Counted from the stretch's first letter, positions 42,589 through 53,511 are shown. The stretch is DNA of 64,000 bases from Burkholderia savannae (GCF_001524445.2 NZ_CP013417.1:2728001-2792000); one strand, 5' to 3'. Translations and numbers: made by a program. The notes: generated from the letters alone by a model not told the origin.

Positions 42589-44700
42589 TTAAACCCAGCC
42601 GAAGACGGCGAGCACCATGTCGATCAGCTTGATGCCGGCGAACGGCACGAGAATCCCGCCGAGGCCGTACACGAACAGATTGCGGCGCAGCAGCGACGCC
42701 GCGCCGAGCGGGCGATACTTCACGCCCTTCAACGCGAGCGGAATCAGCAGCACGATGATGAGCGCGTTGAAGATCACGGCCGACATGATCGCCGACGCGG
42801 GCGTGGCCAGATGCATCACGTTCAGCGCGTCGAGCTGCGGGTACGTGGTCGCGAACGCGGCCGGAATGATCGCGAAGTACTTCGCGATGTCGTTCGCGAT
42901 CGAGAACGTCGTGAGCGAGCCGCGCGTCATCAGCATCTGCTTGCCGATCTCGACGATCTCGATCAGCTTCGTCGGGTTCGAGTCGAGATCCACCATGTTG
43001 CCCGCTTCCTTCGCCGCCTGCGTGCCCGTGTTCATCGCGACGGCCACGTCCGCCTGCGCGAGCGCCGGCGCGTCGTTCGTGCCGTCGCCCGTCATCGCGA
43101 CGAGGCGGCCCGCCGCCTGGTGCTCGCGGATCGTCGCGAGCTTGGTTTCCGGCGTCGCTTCCGCGAGGAAATCGTCGACGCCCGCCTCCGCCGCGATCGC
43201 CGCGGCGGTGAGCCGGTTGTCGCCCGTCACCATCACGGTCTTGATGCCCATCTTGCGCAGCTCGGCGAAGCGCTCCTTGATGCCGCCCTTCACGATGTCC
43301 TTCAGCTCGATCACGCCGAGCACGCGCGCCGCGTCGCCCTGCTTTTCCGCGACGACGAGCGGCGTGCTGCCGCGGCGCGCGGCGTCGTCGACCGCGCGCC
43401 GCACTTCTTCCGGAAAGCGGCTGCCGTGCGTCTCGACGTAGCGGCGGATCGCGTCGGCCGCGCCCTTGCGGATCTCGCGGTCCGGCGCGCCGGACGGCGC
43501 GCCCGTGGGGGCCAGGTCGACGCCGCTCATCCGCGTCTGCGCGGAAAAGCCGATGAACGTCGCGTGCAGTTGCGCCATGTCGCGCTGGCGGATGTTGAAG
43601 CGCTCCTTCGCGAGCACGACGATGCTGCGGCCCTCCGGCGTCTCGTCGGCGAGCGACGACAGTTGCGCGGCGTCCGCGAGCGTGGCCTCCGTCACGCCGG
43701 GCGCGGGCAGGAACGCCGACGCCTGACGGTTGCCGAGCGTGATCGTGCCCGTCTTGTCGAGCAACAGCACGTCGACGTCGCCCGCCGCCTCGACCGCGCG
43801 CCCCGACGTCGCGATCACGTTCGCCTGCATCATCCGGCTCATGCCCGCCACGCCGATCGCGGACAGCAGACCGCCGATCGTCGTCGGAATCAGGCACACG
43901 AGCAGCGCGACGAGCGCGGTGATCGTCACGACGTGCCCCGCCTTCATCGCGTCGACCGAGAACATCGAGAACGGCAGCAGCGTCGCGGTCGCGAGCAGCA
44001 TCACGATCGTCAGCGCGACGAGCAGGATCGTGAGCGCGATCTCGTTGGGCGTCTTCTTGCGCTTCGCGCCCTCGACCATCGCGATCATCCGGTCGAGGAA
44101 CGCCTCGCCCGGGTTCGCCGTCACCTGGACGACGATCCAGTCGGACAGCACGCGCGTGCCGCCCGTCACCGACGAGAAATCGCCGCCCGATTCGCGGATC
44201 ACGGGCGCCGATTCGCCGGTGATCGCCGATTCGTCGACCGACGCGACGCCTTCGATCACGTCGCCGTCCGCGGGAATCGTGTCGCCCGCCTCGACGAGCA
44301 CGACGTCGCCGCGGCGCAGATCCGACGCCGTCGTGATGCGCACGGGCGACTTCGGATGCGGCTCGTTGAGCTTCTTGGCCATCACGTCCTTCTTCGCGCT
44401 GCGAAGCGACGCGGCCTGCGCCTTCGAGCGGCCTTCGGCGATCGCCTCGGCGAAGTTCGCGAACAGCACGGTGAACCACAGCCACAGCGTCACCGCGAGA
44501 ATGAAGCCCGCGGGCGCCTCGGCCTGCCCCATCAGCGCGGCGATCCACAGGATCGTCGTCAGGATGCTGCCGACGTACACGCAGAACATCACCGGGTTGC
44601 GGAACTGCGTGCGCGGCGTGAGTTTCTTGAACGAATCGACGATCGCCGGGCGCACGAGCGCCGGGTCGAACATCGATCGCGTAGCGGAATGTTGAGTCAT
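42589..44700 (-). CDS. kdpB: Potassium-transporting P-type ATPase subunit B
   Basis: 703 residues, the ATP-hydrolysing subunit. Phosphorylation motif [10 protein letters not shown] (about residue 316), actuator ESA in [15 protein letters not shown], hinge [20 protein letters not shown] (about 525-545), and seven membrane helices. Phosphorylates during the K+ import cycle. Preceded by a 67-base gap after kdpA. Confidence 0.98.
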   Translation of the reverse strand: MTQHSATRSMFDPALVRPAIVDSFKKLTPRTQFRNPVMFCVYVGSILTTILWIAALMGQAEAPAGFILAVTLWLWFTVLFANFAEAIAEGRSKAQAASLRSAKKDVMAKKLNEPHPKSPVRITTASDLRRGDVVLVEAGDTIPADGDVIEGVASVDESAITGESAPVIRESGGDFSSVTGGTRVLSDWIVVQVTANPGEAFLDRMIAMVEGAKRKKTPNEIALTILLVALTIVMLLATATLLPFSMFSVDAMKAGHVVTITALVALLVCLIPTTIGGLLSAIGVAGMSRMMQANVIATSGRAVEAAGDVDVLLLDKTGTITLGNRQASAFLPAPGVTEATLADAAQLSSLADETPEGRSIVVLAKERFNIRQRDMAQLHATFIGFSAQTRMSGVDLAPTGAPSGAPDREIRKGAADAIRRYVETHGSRFPEEVRRAVDDAARRGSTPLVVAEKQGDAARVLGVIELKDIVKGGIKERFAELRKMGIKTVMVTGDNRLTAAAIAAEAGVDDFLAEATPETKLATIREHQAAGRLVAMTGDGTNDAPALAQADVAVAMNTGTQAAKEAGNMVDLDSNPTKLIEIVEIGKQMLMTRGSLTTFSIANDIAKYFAIIPAAFATTYPQLDALNVMHLATPASAIMSAVIFNALIIVLLIPLALKGVKYRPLGAASLLRRNLFVYGLGGILVPFAGIKLIDMVLAVFGWV

Positions 44701-44767
44701 TGCAATCCTCAGATGCGCGTATCCAGTTGTCTGGTTGTGCGCGAGTCCTCTCGTGTCGTTTGCGTGT

Positions 44768-46576
44768 TCAATGCGCGCCGACGAACAGCATCAGGTGCTC
44801 GACGCCCGGGCCGAGCGCGAGCGCCGGCACATAGGTGAGCGCGCCGACGAGCAGCACCGTGCCGAGCAGCAGCACGACGAACAGCGGGCCGTGCGTCGGC
44901 AGCGTGCCGCTCGTCGCGGCGATGCGCTTCTTCGCGGCGAGCGAGCCCGCGATCGCGAGCACCGGGACGATCGTGCCGAAGCGGCCGAACCACATCGCGA
45001 TCGCCGTCATCCAGTTGTAGAACGGCGTGTTCACCGAGAGCCCCCCGAACGCGCTGCCGTTGTTGTTGGCGGCCGAGCTGAACGCGTACAGGATCTCCGA
45101 GAAGCCGTGCGGGCCGGGGTTCGCGATGCCGGCGCGGCCCGCGTCGGCGAGCACGGCGATCGACGTGCCGACGAGCACGAGCAGCGGCGTGAGCAGCACG
45201 ACGATCGACACCATCTTCATCTCGTACGACTCGATCTTCTTGCCGACGTATTCGGGCGTGCGGCCGATCATCAGGCCCGCGACGAACACGGCGAGCAGCG
45301 CGAACACGAGCATCCCGTAGAGGCCGGAGCCGACGCCGCCGAAGATCACTTCGCCCAGCTGCATCAGGAGCATCGGCACGAGCCCGCCGACGGGCGTGAG
45401 CGAATCGTGCATCGCGTTGACGGCGCCGCACGACGCGGCCGTCGTCGCGACGACGAAGATGCCCGTCTGCGCGATGCCGAAGCGCGTTTCCTTGCCTTCC
45501 ATGTTGCCGCCCGCCTGCAGCGCGCTCGCCGTCTGATCGACGTTCAGCGACGCGAGCACCGGCGTGCCGCCCTGCTCGGCGTTCATCTCGATGCCGATCG
45601 CGACCGCGAGCGCGACCGTCATCGCGGCGAGCACCGCGACGCCCTGCCGGCGATCGCCGATCATGTTGCCGAACACGAGACAGAGCGCGGCCGGGATGAT
45701 CAGGATTGAGAAGATCTCGAGGAAGTTCGAGAACGGCGTGGGGTTTTCGTACGGATGCGCGGAATTGCCGTTGAAGAAGCCGCCGCCGTTCGTGCCGAGC
45801 ATCTTGATCGCTTCCTGCGACGCGACGGGCCCCATCGCGAGCGTCTGCGCCTTCACGGGCGTCGTCACCGTGACCGGGTTGCCCTTCGCGTCCTTGACCG
45901 GATTGCCCTGCGCGTCGAGCTTCGGCGCCGCGTAGGCCGTCGTCTGCAGCGTCGGCACGTCCTGGTACGCCTTCATGTTCTGGATCACGCCCTGGCTCAT
46001 CAGGAGCGCGGCGACGATCGCGGCCATCGGCACGAGCACGTACATCGTCACGCGCGTCACGTCGACCCAGAAGTTGCCGATCGTCTTCGCGGTGTGGCGC
46101 GCGAAGCCGCGGATCAGCGCGATCACGACGACGATGCCCGTGGCCGCCGACAGGAAGTTCTGCACGGTCAGGCCGAGCATCTGCGCGAGATAGCTGACGG
46201 TCTGCTCGGGCGTGTAGTCCTGCCAGTTCGTGTTCGTGACGAACGACACGGCCGTGTTGAACGCGCCGTCGACCGTCATCGGGCCGAAGCCCTGCGGGTT
46301 GCCCGGCAGCAGGCCCTGCACGCGCAGCAGCCCGTAGAGGAACAGCACGCCGAGCGCGTTGAACGCGATCGTCGCGATCGCGTACTGCTTCCAGCTCATC
46401 TCGGCCTGCGGGTCGACGCCCGCGATCCGGTAGAGCGCGCGCTCGAGCGGGCCGAACACGCGCACGACGGCCGACGAGCCGTCCATCACGCGGTTCAGGT
46501 AACGCGCGACCGGCACCGCGGCCGCGATCAGGACGACGATGAAAAGCGCCGCCTGCAACAGATTGTTCGCGTTCAT
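44768..46576 (-). CDS. kdpA: Potassium-transporting ATPase subunit A (K+ channel-like)
   Basis: 602 residues from ATG 46576, overlapping the kdpF stop (ATGA). Ten membrane helices of the superfamily of K+ transporters; pore-loop segments include [12 protein letters not shown] and [20 protein letters not shown]. Takes K+ from the periplasm with high affinity. Confidence 0.97.
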   Translation of the reverse strand: MNANNLLQAALFIVVLIAAAVPVARYLNRVMDGSSAVVRVFGPLERALYRIAGVDPQAEMSWKQYAIATIAFNALGVLFLYGLLRVQGLLPGNPQGFGPMTVDGAFNTAVSFVTNTNWQDYTPEQTVSYLAQMLGLTVQNFLSAATGIVVVIALIRGFARHTAKTIGNFWVDVTRVTMYVLVPMAAIVAALLMSQGVIQNMKAYQDVPTLQTTAYAAPKLDAQGNPVKDAKGNPVTVTTPVKAQTLAMGPVASQEAIKMLGTNGGGFFNGNSAHPYENPTPFSNFLEIFSILIIPAALCLVFGNMIGDRRQGVAVLAAMTVALAVAIGIEMNAEQGGTPVLASLNVDQTASALQAGGNMEGKETRFGIAQTGIFVVATTAASCGAVNAMHDSLTPVGGLVPMLLMQLGEVIFGGVGSGLYGMLVFALLAVFVAGLMIGRTPEYVGKKIESYEMKMVSIVVLLTPLLVLVGTSIAVLADAGRAGIANPGPHGFSEILYAFSSAANNNGSAFGGLSVNTPFYNWMTAIAMWFGRFGTIVPVLAIAGSLAAKKRIAATSGTLPTHGPLFVVLLLGTVLLVGALTYVPALALGPGVEHLMLFVGAH

Positions 46577-46665
46577 TCGATGTCCTCCGCGCGCAACAGT
46601 GCGTAGACGAGATACGCGAACAGCAGGAACGTCGCCGTTCCCGCCAACCACAACATCCAGCTCAT
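46573..46665 (-). CDS. kdpF: KdpF, small stabilising subunit (30 aa)
   Basis: Thirty codons, missed by length cut-offs. [19 protein letters not shown] then [11 protein letters not shown]: one membrane helix with the family-typical ending L-x-R-x-E. It overlaps both the upstream small ORF and kdpA by ATGA junctions. KdpF stabilises the KdpFABC complex in lipid. Confidence 0.9.
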   Translation of the reverse strand: MSWMLWLAGTATFLLFAYLVYALLRAEDIE

Positions 46666-46769
46666 GAACGCCCCCCGCGACCGTATCGCGCAAGCTTCTC
46701 GCAACCGGCGATCAGCGCGAGCATCAACCCCGTGAAAAGCGCCAGACCGCCTATGTAAACCGCATCCAT
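46662..46769 (-). CDS. Small membrane protein heading the kdp operon (35 aa)
   Basis: ATG at 46769 with GGAG eight bases upstream; the stop overlaps the kdpF ATG (ATGA). Sequence begins [20 protein letters not shown], one hydrophobic helix, then [14 protein letters not shown], a Cys and a basic tail expected to face the cytoplasm. It is not KdpF, which follows. Position, ribosome binding site and coupling argue for a real product working with the Kdp transporter; I recall similar short ORFs before kdpF in other proteobacteria but know of no described function. Confidence 0.75.
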   Translation of the reverse strand: MDAVYIGGLALFTGLMLALIAGCEKLARYGRGGRS

Positions 46770-46819
46770 TCTTGTTTCTCCGTGTTCCAAATCGGACCGG
46801 TGAAACGTTAGAGGATTGC

Positions 46820-46870
46820 GTGTAAAGGGCAGGTCAAAGGTTCGCAGGGGGATGTAAAAAGCGCGTAAAC
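46820..46870 (-). promoter_or_regulatory. Candidate KdpE operator and kdp promoter
   Basis: On the minus strand TTTACGC (near 46869), TTTACA (46858-46853), TTTGAC (46838-46833) and TTTACAC (46826-46820) recur at about 11- or 20-32-base intervals upstream of the small ORF-kdpFABC start. TTTACA-type half-sites are reminiscent of the E. coli KdpE target. TTGACC (46837-46832) could be a -35. The rest of 46871-47101 shows no gene. Confidence 0.45.
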
Positions 46871-47101
46871 GCGAACAGGCCGCGCCGCGGGAAGGCGCGA
46901 CGCGTCGCGCCGTTCGCTGCGGATCGGATCGTCGGAATCGGCATGCGGCGCGCTCGGGCGCCGCGCCGTTCGCGCATCGGCAGCCGGCGCGTGCGGCGCC
47001 GCGCCGTTGCGAACGGTCATGCAACGAGCCGGCGCGCGGAACGGAAGGCGCGCGCGCCGGCTCCGGCACGCGGGGGCGTCACGGACGCGCCCGCGCGCGG
47101 A

Positions 47102-48076
47102 TCAGGGCAGCAGGATCGTCGAGCCCGTCGTGCGGCGTGCCTCGAGATCGCGGTGAGCCTGCGCGACGTTCTCGAGCGGATAGCGCTGCTGGATGCTCGT
47201 CTTCACGCGCCCGGACGCGATCACGTCGAACAGCTCGGCCGCGTTGCGATCGAGATCCTCGCGCTTCGCGATGTACGAGAACAGCGTCGGCCGCGTGAAG
47301 AACAGCGAGCCGCGCGACGAAAACTCCTTCGAGTCGATCGGCGGCAGCGGCCCGGATGCGTTGCCGAAGCTGACGAAAAGCCCGAGCGGCGCGAGGCAGT
47401 CGAGCGAGCCGACGTAGGTGTCCTTGCCGATCGAGTCGTAGACCACCGGCACGCCCGCGCCGTTCGTGATGGCCTTCACGCGCTCGGTGAAATTCTCGCG
47501 CGTGTAGACGATCGGATGGTCGCAGCCGTGCGACTTCGCGAGCGCCGCCTTCTCGTCGGAGCCGACCGTGCCGATCACCGTCGCGCCGAGCGCCTTCGCC
47601 CACTGGCAGACAAGGAGGCCGACGCCGCCCGCCGCCGCGTGGATGAGGATCGTGTCGCCCGGCTTGACCGCGTACGTGCGGCGCAGCAGATATTGCGCGG
47701 TCAGACCTTGCAGCATCACCGACGCCGCGTCTTCGTAGCCGATGCCGTCCGGCAGCTTGACGAGCTTCGCGGCGGACAGCACGCGCTCCTGCGCGTACGC
47801 GCCCGGCGGCTGCGCGACGTAGGCGACGCGGTCGCCCGGCGCGAGCGTCGTCACGCCCTCGCCGACTTCCGTGATTTCGCCCGCCGCCTCCATGCCGAGG
47901 CCGCCCGGCAGCGGCTGCGGGTAGAGGCCGGTGCGGAAATAGACGTCGATGTAGTTGAGGCCGACCGCGTGCTGCTTGATGCGGACTTCGCCCGGCTGCG
48001 GCGCGCCGACGTCGACGTCGACCCTCTTCATGACCTCCGGGCCGCCCGGCTGGTCGTAACGAATTGCCTTCGGCAT
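47102..48076 (-). CDS. NADPH:quinone reductase (QorA type)
   Basis: 324 residues from ATG 48076, preceded by a strong GGAGGAG. Medium-chain dehydrogenase/reductase without structural zinc: PKAIRYDQPGGPEVMKRVDV at the start, VGLNYIDVYFRTGLYP, and nucleotide site HAAAGGVGLLVCQWAKALG (about 149-167). Reduces quinones by NADPH. A second member of the family lies at the left edge of the window. Confidence 0.94.
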   Translation of the reverse strand: MPKAIRYDQPGGPEVMKRVDVDVGAPQPGEVRIKQHAVGLNYIDVYFRTGLYPQPLPGGLGMEAAGEITEVGEGVTTLAPGDRVAYVAQPPGAYAQERVLSAAKLVKLPDGIGYEDAASVMLQGLTAQYLLRRTYAVKPGDTILIHAAAGGVGLLVCQWAKALGATVIGTVGSDEKAALAKSHGCDHPIVYTRENFTERVKAITNGAGVPVVYDSIGKDTYVGSLDCLAPLGLFVSFGNASGPLPPIDSKEFSSRGSLFFTRPTLFSYIAKREDLDRNAAELFDVIASGRVKTSIQQRYPLENVAQAHRDLEARRTTGSTILLP

Positions 48077-48791
48077 GCTGGCTCCTCCTGGTTGCGATGC
48101 GCGTTGAGTTCGGAATCGGTTGGCGCGCCCGGGCGATGCGCGGGCGCGCGCAATGCGTGGACGAGCGCGACGCCCACGGCCGGCGGGTGGAACGAAGCGC
48201 GTCGGACGGCGTCGGACGGCGCCGGCGCTGTCGGCGCTGTCGGCGCTGTCGGCGCTGTCGGCGCTGTCGGCGCGCGCTCGCGTCGCGTCGCGTCGCGTCG
48301 CACGATTGTCGCGCGTTGCGGGAACGCTTGCAGGGCCCGGCTTCGACGCGCGTCGGATGCGCCGCGGGAGCCGGAATCGAGCGGTCGGCCCGCGCGGGCG
48401 GATGACGCCGCGCAATACGGCGCAATACGGCGCAAACGCGGCAAGCGCGCCCGTGCAGCGCCCGCGAGCGGCGGTTCGCTCGAACCGCGGCGGCGACGCC
48501 GCCGAAATGCGGCGAGCACCCGGCGAACTGCGGCGATGCCGCCGAGGAACGGTTGCGCGTCCGGGAGACGGTGCGACGACACGCCACGCGGACGCTGCTC
48601 GCGCCGGAGACGATCAACGCGCAGCCTCGATGCGCGTGAGCGGGCGCCGCTCCAGTTCGCCCGAGAGTCACGAAAACAAGGCCGCGACGCTCAAGAGCCG
48701 GCGATGTCCGGCCGCCCCGCCCGCTCGCCCCGACCCGCCGCAGCACCGGCTTCGGCCGCGCCGGCGTGCCCGCTCGGGCGCGCCGCGCCGC
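48077..48791 (-). other. Gene-free 715-base region with tandem repeats
   Basis: No frame here has codon usage or similarity to a known family. It holds five 9-base repeats (48224-48268), GCGTC pentamer runs (48280-48300) and CGGCGCAATACGG-type duplications near 48410-48430. It contains the promoter of the quinone reductase gene and the 3' flank of mgsA. Confidence 0.6.
48224..48268 (+). repeat. Nine-base tandem repeat, five units
   Basis: Five exact copies of GGCGCTGTC, preceded by two copies of GTCGGACGGC (48201-48220) and followed within 15 bases by a GCGTC pentamer run. About 150 bases upstream of the quinone reductase start. Confidence 0.93.
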
Positions 48792-49184
48792 TCACGCCTT
48801 CGCAGCGAGCCGGCGCATCAATTCGTCGAGCAGCACGCGCGCCGTCGCGACGTTGGTCGCGACCGGCACGTCGTGCACGTCGCAGGCGCGCACGAGCGCC
48901 GTGATGTCGGGATCGTGCGGCTGCGCGGTCATCGGATCGCGCAGGAAGATCACGATGTCGACGCGCCCGTCCGCGAGCTCCGCGCCGATCTGCAGGTCGC
49001 CGCCAAGCGGCCCCGACAGCTTGCGTTCGACCTCGAGCCCGTGCGCCTGCGCGATCCGCCCGCCCGTCGTGCCCGTCGCGACGAGCCGGCATTGCGCGAG
49101 CGCCGCCCGGTAGGCGCCCGCGAGCGCGACGATTTCGTCCTTCTTCGCATCGTGCGCGATCAGCGCAATGCGGGGAGTGCTCAT
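48792..49184 (-). CDS. mgsA: Methylglyoxal synthase
   Basis: 130 residues. Opens [19 protein letters not shown]; catalytic region [13 protein letters not shown] and [17 protein letters not shown] (with the key Asp), then [20 protein letters not shown]. Converts dihydroxyacetone phosphate to methylglyoxal and phosphate, a bypass relieving phosphate-sugar stress. Confidence 0.96.
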   Translation of the reverse strand: MSTPRIALIAHDAKKDEIVALAGAYRAALAQCRLVATGTTGGRIAQAHGLEVERKLSGPLGGDLQIGAELADGRVDIVIFLRDPMTAQPHDPDITALVRACDVHDVPVATNVATARVLLDELMRRLAAKA

Positions 49185-49377
49185 CTGTGAATCCTCTTCT
49201 GCTGATCTGTCGACGCGGGCCGACCGCGCGCGCCGGTCGCGGCCGATTCCGCTCCGCTTGCGTGCGCTGATGCGCGGTCACGCCCGAGCGGCGCCGAACC
49301 TGACCGGCGGCCGGCGCGCCGCCGTGCTAGCGCCGCCCCGCTACTTTACGGGCCCGGCATGACAGGCTCAAATCGTT

Positions 49378-50157
49378 TCAGAACGTGCCGGGATACGCGC
49401 CGCCGTCGAGCAGCCAGTTCTGCCCGGTGATGTAGCCGGCATGGACGCTGCACAAAAACGCGCACGCCGCGCCGAACTCGTCGGGCGTGCCGAGGCGCCT
49501 GGCCGGAATCTCCTTCGTGCGGCGCGCGCGCAGCTCGTCGACGGTGGCGCCTTGCGCCTTCGCCGCGGCGGCGAGCGTCGTCGCGATCCGGTCGGTGTCG
49601 AACAGGCCCGGCAGCAGATTGTTGATCGTCACATTGTGCTCGACGACCTTGCGCGCGAGCCCCGCGACGAAGCCGGTGAGGCCCGAGCGCGCGCCGTTCG
49701 ACAGCGCGAGCACGTCGATCGGCGCCTTCACGGCCGAGCTGGTGATGTTGACGATGCGCCCGAAGCGCCGCGCGATCATCCCGTCGACGGTCGCGCGGAT
49801 CAGCTCGATCGGCGTCAGCATGTTCGCCTCGAGCGCGCGAATCCAGTCGTCGTGCGAGAAATCGCGGAAGTCGCCCGGCGGCGGGCCGCCCGCGTTCGTC
49901 ACGAGGATGTCGGGCTGCGGGCACGCGGCGAGCGCGGCCGCGCGCCCTTCCGGCGTCGTGATGTCGCACGCGACGGCCGTCACGCCGGCGCCCGTCTTCG
50001 CGCGGATGTCGGCCGCGGCCGCCTCGAGCGTCTCGCGCGTGCGCGCGACGATCACGAGCGTTGCGCCCTCGGCCGCGAGCGCTTGCGCGCAGCCGAGCCC
50101 GAGGCCCTTGCTGGCCGCGCACACGAGCGCGGTCCGTCCTGCGATTCCCAGATCCAT
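49378..50157 (-). CDS. Atypical SDR-family protein lacking the YxxxK catalytic motif
   Basis: 259 residues resembling 3-oxoacyl-ACP reductases (LGIAGRTALVCAASKGLGLG; NAGGPPPGDF; TGQNWLLDGGAYPGTF). The cofactor motif is CAASKGLG rather than TGxxxGIG, and where Tyr-x3-Lys should follow the NITSSAVK segment the sequence reads LALSNGARSGL, so both Tyr and Lys are missing. This matches a known divergent subgroup of SDRs with imperfect cofactor and catalytic motifs. Reaction unknown. Confidence 0.88.
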   Translation of the reverse strand: MDLGIAGRTALVCAASKGLGLGCAQALAAEGATLVIVARTRETLEAAAADIRAKTGAGVTAVACDITTPEGRAAALAACPQPDILVTNAGGPPPGDFRDFSHDDWIRALEANMLTPIELIRATVDGMIARRFGRIVNITSSAVKAPIDVLALSNGARSGLTGFVAGLARKVVEHNVTINNLLPGLFDTDRIATTLAAAAKAQGATVDELRARRTKEIPARRLGTPDEFGAACAFLCSVHAGYITGQNWLLDGGAYPGTF

Positions 50158-50394
50158 TGAGCGTGTTCCTTACCGATGCCTGCATGACGAAAACCGCCGC
50201 CGCGCGCAGCCGGGCGGCGCTTGACGCGCGCCCGTCCCGCCGCCTGCGACCGAACGCGCGCGCCAAGCGCGCGTCGAAACGCCGATAATATCCGGATCGC
50301 GAGCGTTCATCTTCGGTAAACTTGCGGCTGTCCCGCGCGCAGCCTGCCGACCCGGCACGCCCGCCGTCCCAGAATCCTTTGAGCCGCCGCTTCC

Positions 50395-51045
50395 ATGAAA
50401 CAGGACAGCCGTTTTCCGAATCTCTTCATCCTCGACCATCCGCTGATCCAGCACAAACTCACGCACATGCGCGACAAGGACACGTCGACGCGCACGTTCC
50501 GCGAGCTCCTGCGCGAAATCACGCTGCTGATGGGCTACGAGATCACCCGCAATCTTCCGATCACGACGAAGCGGGTCGAAACCCCGCTCGTCGAGGTCGA
50601 CGCGCCCGTGATCGCCGGCAAGAAGCTCGCGATCGTGCCCGTGCTGCGCGCGGGCGTCGGGATGTCGGACGGCCTGCTCGAGCTGATTCCGTCGGCGCGC
50701 GTCGGCCACATCGGCGTGTACCGCGCCGACGACCACCGCCCGGTCGAATACCTGGTGCGCCTGCCCGATCTGGAAGACCGGATCTTCATCCTGTGCGATC
50801 CGATGGTCGCGACGGGCTATTCGGCCGCGCACGCGATCGACGTGCTCAAGCGCCGCGGCGTGCCGGGCGAGCGGATCATGTTCCTCGCGCTCGTCGCCGC
50901 GCCCGAAGGCGTGCAGGTGTTCCAGGACGCGCATCCGGACGTGAAGCTCTATGTCGCGTCGCTCGATTCGCACCTCGACGACCACGCGTACATCGTCCCG
51001 GGCTTGGGCGACGCGGGCGACCGCCTGTTCGGCACGAAAAACTGA
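50395..51045 (+). CDS. upp: Uracil phosphoribosyltransferase
   Basis: 216 residues. Salvages uracil to UMP with [23 protein letters not shown] at the start, [20 protein letters not shown], the PRPP-binding [20 protein letters not shown] (about 135-154) and the uracil-binding [16 protein letters not shown] at the C-terminus. Upstream GATAATAT (50283-50290) is a -10 candidate. Confidence 0.97.
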   Translation: MKQDSRFPNLFILDHPLIQHKLTHMRDKDTSTRTFRELLREITLLMGYEITRNLPITTKRVETPLVEVDAPVIAGKKLAIVPVLRAGVGMSDGLLELIPSARVGHIGVYRADDHRPVEYLVRLPDLEDRIFILCDPMVATGYSAAHAIDVLKRRGVPGERIMFLALVAAPEGVQVFQDAHPDVKLYVASLDSHLDDHAYIVPGLGDAGDRLFGTKN

Positions 51046-51353
51046 CGGGAAACGCCGGCGGCCGGCGCGGGCTCGTGCGTCGAGCCGAGCGCGGCAGGCC
51101 GCGCCGTGCGCACGCGGCCGGGCCCGCGCGCGGGCACGATGCGCGGCCCCGGTGCGCCGCGGTTCGCGCGCCGCGCGGCGGCCGCTCGCCCGCCGTCTGC
51201 CCGTCAAACGGCGCACCGCCGCGTGATAAAATCACGTTCCACTCGATAACGCGCGGCCCAAGCGGCATTCGCCCGCTCACGCGGCCGCCGGACTCAACGA
51301 CAGACACATTGAAACGCCTGCGCGGCCTGTCGCGCTAGCGGACGGAGAAAAGT
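51046..51353 (+). other. Intergenic region upp-yebC
   Basis: 308 bases, very GC-rich except GATAAAATCACG (51224-51235), a probable -10 for yebC. GGAGAAAAGT precedes the yebC ATG. Nothing else noted. Confidence 0.45.
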
Positions 51354-52082
51354 ATGGCTGGTCACTCGAAATGGGCCAACATCAAGCATAAGAAGGCGGC
51401 GGCCGATGCGAAGCGCGGCAAGATCTGGACGCGCCTCATCAAGGAAATCCAGGTGGCCGCGCGCCTGGGCGGCGGCGACGCGAACTCGAACCCGCGCCTG
51501 CGTCTCGCGGTCGACAAGGCGGCCGACGCGAACATGCCGAAGGACAACGTGAAGCGCGCGATCGACCGCGGCGTCGGCGGCGCGGACGGCGCGAACTACG
51601 AAGAGATCCGCTACGAGGGCTACGGCATCGGCGGCGCGGCGATCATCGTCGACACGCTGACCGACAACCGCACCCGCACGGTCGCCGAAGTGCGCCACGC
51701 GTTCTCGAAGTTCGGCGGCAACATGGGCACCGACGGCTCGGTCGCGTTCATGTTCGATCACGTCGGCCAGTTCCTGTTCGCGCCGGGCACGTCGGAAGAA
51801 ACGCTGATGGAAGCGGCGCTCGAGGCGGGCGCGAACGACGTCAACACGAACGACGACGGCTCGATCGAGGTGCTGTGCGACTGGCAGGAATTCTCGAAGG
51901 TGAAGGACGCGCTCGAAGCGGCGGGCTTGAAGGCCGAGCTCGCCGAAGTCACGATGAAGCCGCAGAACGAGATCGAGTTCACCGGCGAAGACGCAGTGAA
52001 GATGCAAAAGCTCCTGGACGCGCTCGAGAATCTCGACGACGTGCAGGAGGTCTACACGAACGCCGTCGTCATCGAGGAATGA
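51354..52082 (+). CDS. YebC/PmpR-family transcriptional or translation-associated regulator
   Basis: 242 residues, family-standard length. [20 protein letters not shown] is diagnostic; then [41 protein letters not shown], and [13 protein letters not shown]. Cytoplasmic three-domain protein; members bind DNA (PmpR), and a paralogue group aids translation of proline stretches. Confidence 0.96.
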   Translation: MAGHSKWANIKHKKAAADAKRGKIWTRLIKEIQVAARLGGGDANSNPRLRLAVDKAADANMPKDNVKRAIDRGVGGADGANYEEIRYEGYGIGGAAIIVDTLTDNRTRTVAEVRHAFSKFGGNMGTDGSVAFMFDHVGQFLFAPGTSEETLMEAALEAGANDVNTNDDGSIEVLCDWQEFSKVKDALEAAGLKAELAEVTMKPQNEIEFTGEDAVKMQKLLDALENLDDVQEVYTNAVVIEE

Positions 52083-52131
52083 GCGTTGCGCGGCCGCCCT
52101 TTCGCGCGAAAGACGGCCGCCGCCGTTTCTC

Positions 52132-52162
52132 GCGGCCGGCCCGCCTCGCGCGCGCCGGCCGC
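52132..52162 (+). terminator. Probable terminator of yebC
   Basis: Perfect nine-base arms GCGGCCGGC (52132-52140) and GCCGGCCGC (52154-52162), 13-base loop, then CCTATTTTCT. It is 27 bases before purD, so purD may need its own start or read-through. Confidence 0.6.
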
Positions 52163-52189
52163 CCTATTTTCTAGTCTGCGGGGAATCCC

Positions 52190-53467
52190 ATGAAACTACT
52201 CGTCGTCGGCTCCGGCGGCCGCGAACATGCGCTCGCCTGGAAGCTCGCCCAGTCGCCGCGCGTCCAGCTCGTCTACGTTGCGCCCGGCAACGGCGGCACC
52301 GCGCAGGACGAGCGCCTGAAGAACGTCGATCTGAGCTCGCTCGACGATCTCGCCGATTTCGCGGAATCCGAAGGCGTCGCGTTCACGCTCGTCGGCCCGG
52401 AAGCGCCGCTCGCGGCGGGCATCGTCAACCACTTCCGCGCGCGCGGCCTGAAGATCTTCGGCCCGACGAAGGAAGCGGCGCAGCTCGAGAGCTCGAAGGA
52501 TTTCGCGAAGGCGTTCATGAAGCGCCACGGCATTCCGACCGCCGACTACGAAACGTTCACCGACGCGGCCGCCGCGCACGCGTACCTCGATGCGAAAGGC
52601 GCGCCGATCGTCGTGAAGGCGGACGGCCTCGCCGCGGGCAAGGGCGTCGTCGTCGCGACGACGCTGGAAGAAGCGCACGCGGCCGTCGACATGATGCTGT
52701 CCGGCAACAAGCTCGGCGACGCCGGCGCGCGCGTCGTGATCGAGGCATTCCTCGACGGCGAGGAAGCGAGCTTCATCGTGATGGTCGACGGCAAGAACGC
52801 GCTCGCGCTCGCGTCGAGCCAGGACCACAAGCGCCTGCTCGACGGCGATCGCGGCCCGAACACGGGCGGCATGGGCGCGTACTCGCCCGCGCCGATCGTC
52901 ACGCCGCAGATGCACGCGCGCGTGATGCGCGAGATCATCATGCCGACCGTGCGCGGCATGGAGAAGGACGGCATCCGCTTCACGGGCTTCCTGTACGCGG
53001 GCCTCATGATCGACCGCGACGGCAACCCGCGCACGCTCGAATTCAACTGCCGGATGGGCGACCCGGAAACGCAGCCGATCATGGCGCGCCTGAAGAGCGA
53101 TTTCTCGAAGGTCGTCGAGCAGGCGATCGCGGGCACGCTCGATGCGGTCGAGCTCGAATGGGACCGCCGCACGGCGCTCGGCGTCGTGCTCGCCGCGCAC
53201 GGCTACCCCGATGCGCCGAGAAAGGGCGACCGGATCAACGGCATCCCGGCCGAAACCGCGCACTCGGTGACGTTCCATGCGGGCACGACGTTCGACGGCG
53301 ACAAGCTCGTCACGTCGGGCGGGCGCGTGCTGTGCGTCGTCGGCCTCGCCGATTCGGTGCGCGGCGCGCAGCAGGCCGCGTACGAGGCGATCAACCAGAT
53401 CACCTTCGAGGGCATGCAGTACCGCCGCGACATCGGCCACCGCGCGCTCAACCGCAAGACGGTCTGA
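52190..53467 (+). CDS. purD: Phosphoribosylamine-glycine ligase
   Basis: 425 residues, second step of de novo purine synthesis (GAR synthetase). [20 protein letters not shown] at the N-terminus, ATP-grasp domain at about 100-300 ([36 protein letters not shown], a family signature) and [20 protein letters not shown] with the metal-binding Glu/Asn. Confidence 0.97.
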   Translation: MKLLVVGSGGREHALAWKLAQSPRVQLVYVAPGNGGTAQDERLKNVDLSSLDDLADFAESEGVAFTLVGPEAPLAAGIVNHFRARGLKIFGPTKEAAQLESSKDFAKAFMKRHGIPTADYETFTDAAAAHAYLDAKGAPIVVKADGLAAGKGVVVATTLEEAHAAVDMMLSGNKLGDAGARVVIEAFLDGEEASFIVMVDGKNALALASSQDHKRLLDGDRGPNTGGMGAYSPAPIVTPQMHARVMREIIMPTVRGMEKDGIRFTGFLYAGLMIDRDGNPRTLEFNCRMGDPETQPIMARLKSDFSKVVEQAIAGTLDAVELEWDRRTALGVVLAAHGYPDAPRKGDRINGIPAETAHSVTFHAGTTFDGDKLVTSGGRVLCVVGLADSVRGAQQAAYEAINQITFEGMQYRRDIGHRALNRKTV

Positions 53468-53485
53468 CGCGCCGCGCCGCTCCTC

Positions 53486-53511
53486 GCGCGCCGGCTTCCC
53501 GGCCGGCGCGC
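53486..53511 (+). terminator. Probable terminator of purD
   Basis: Perfect ten-base arms GCGCGCCGGC (53486-53495) and GCCGGCGCGC (53502-53511), six-base loop, followed by CCTCTCTTCT, a weak pyrimidine tract. Confidence 0.6.

Noticed and set aside
48028..48582. 184-codon ORF upstream of the quinone reductase gene
   Set aside because: It runs through tandem repeats giving Ala-Pro-Thr repeats, has no family resemblance and overlaps the start of a well-supported gene.
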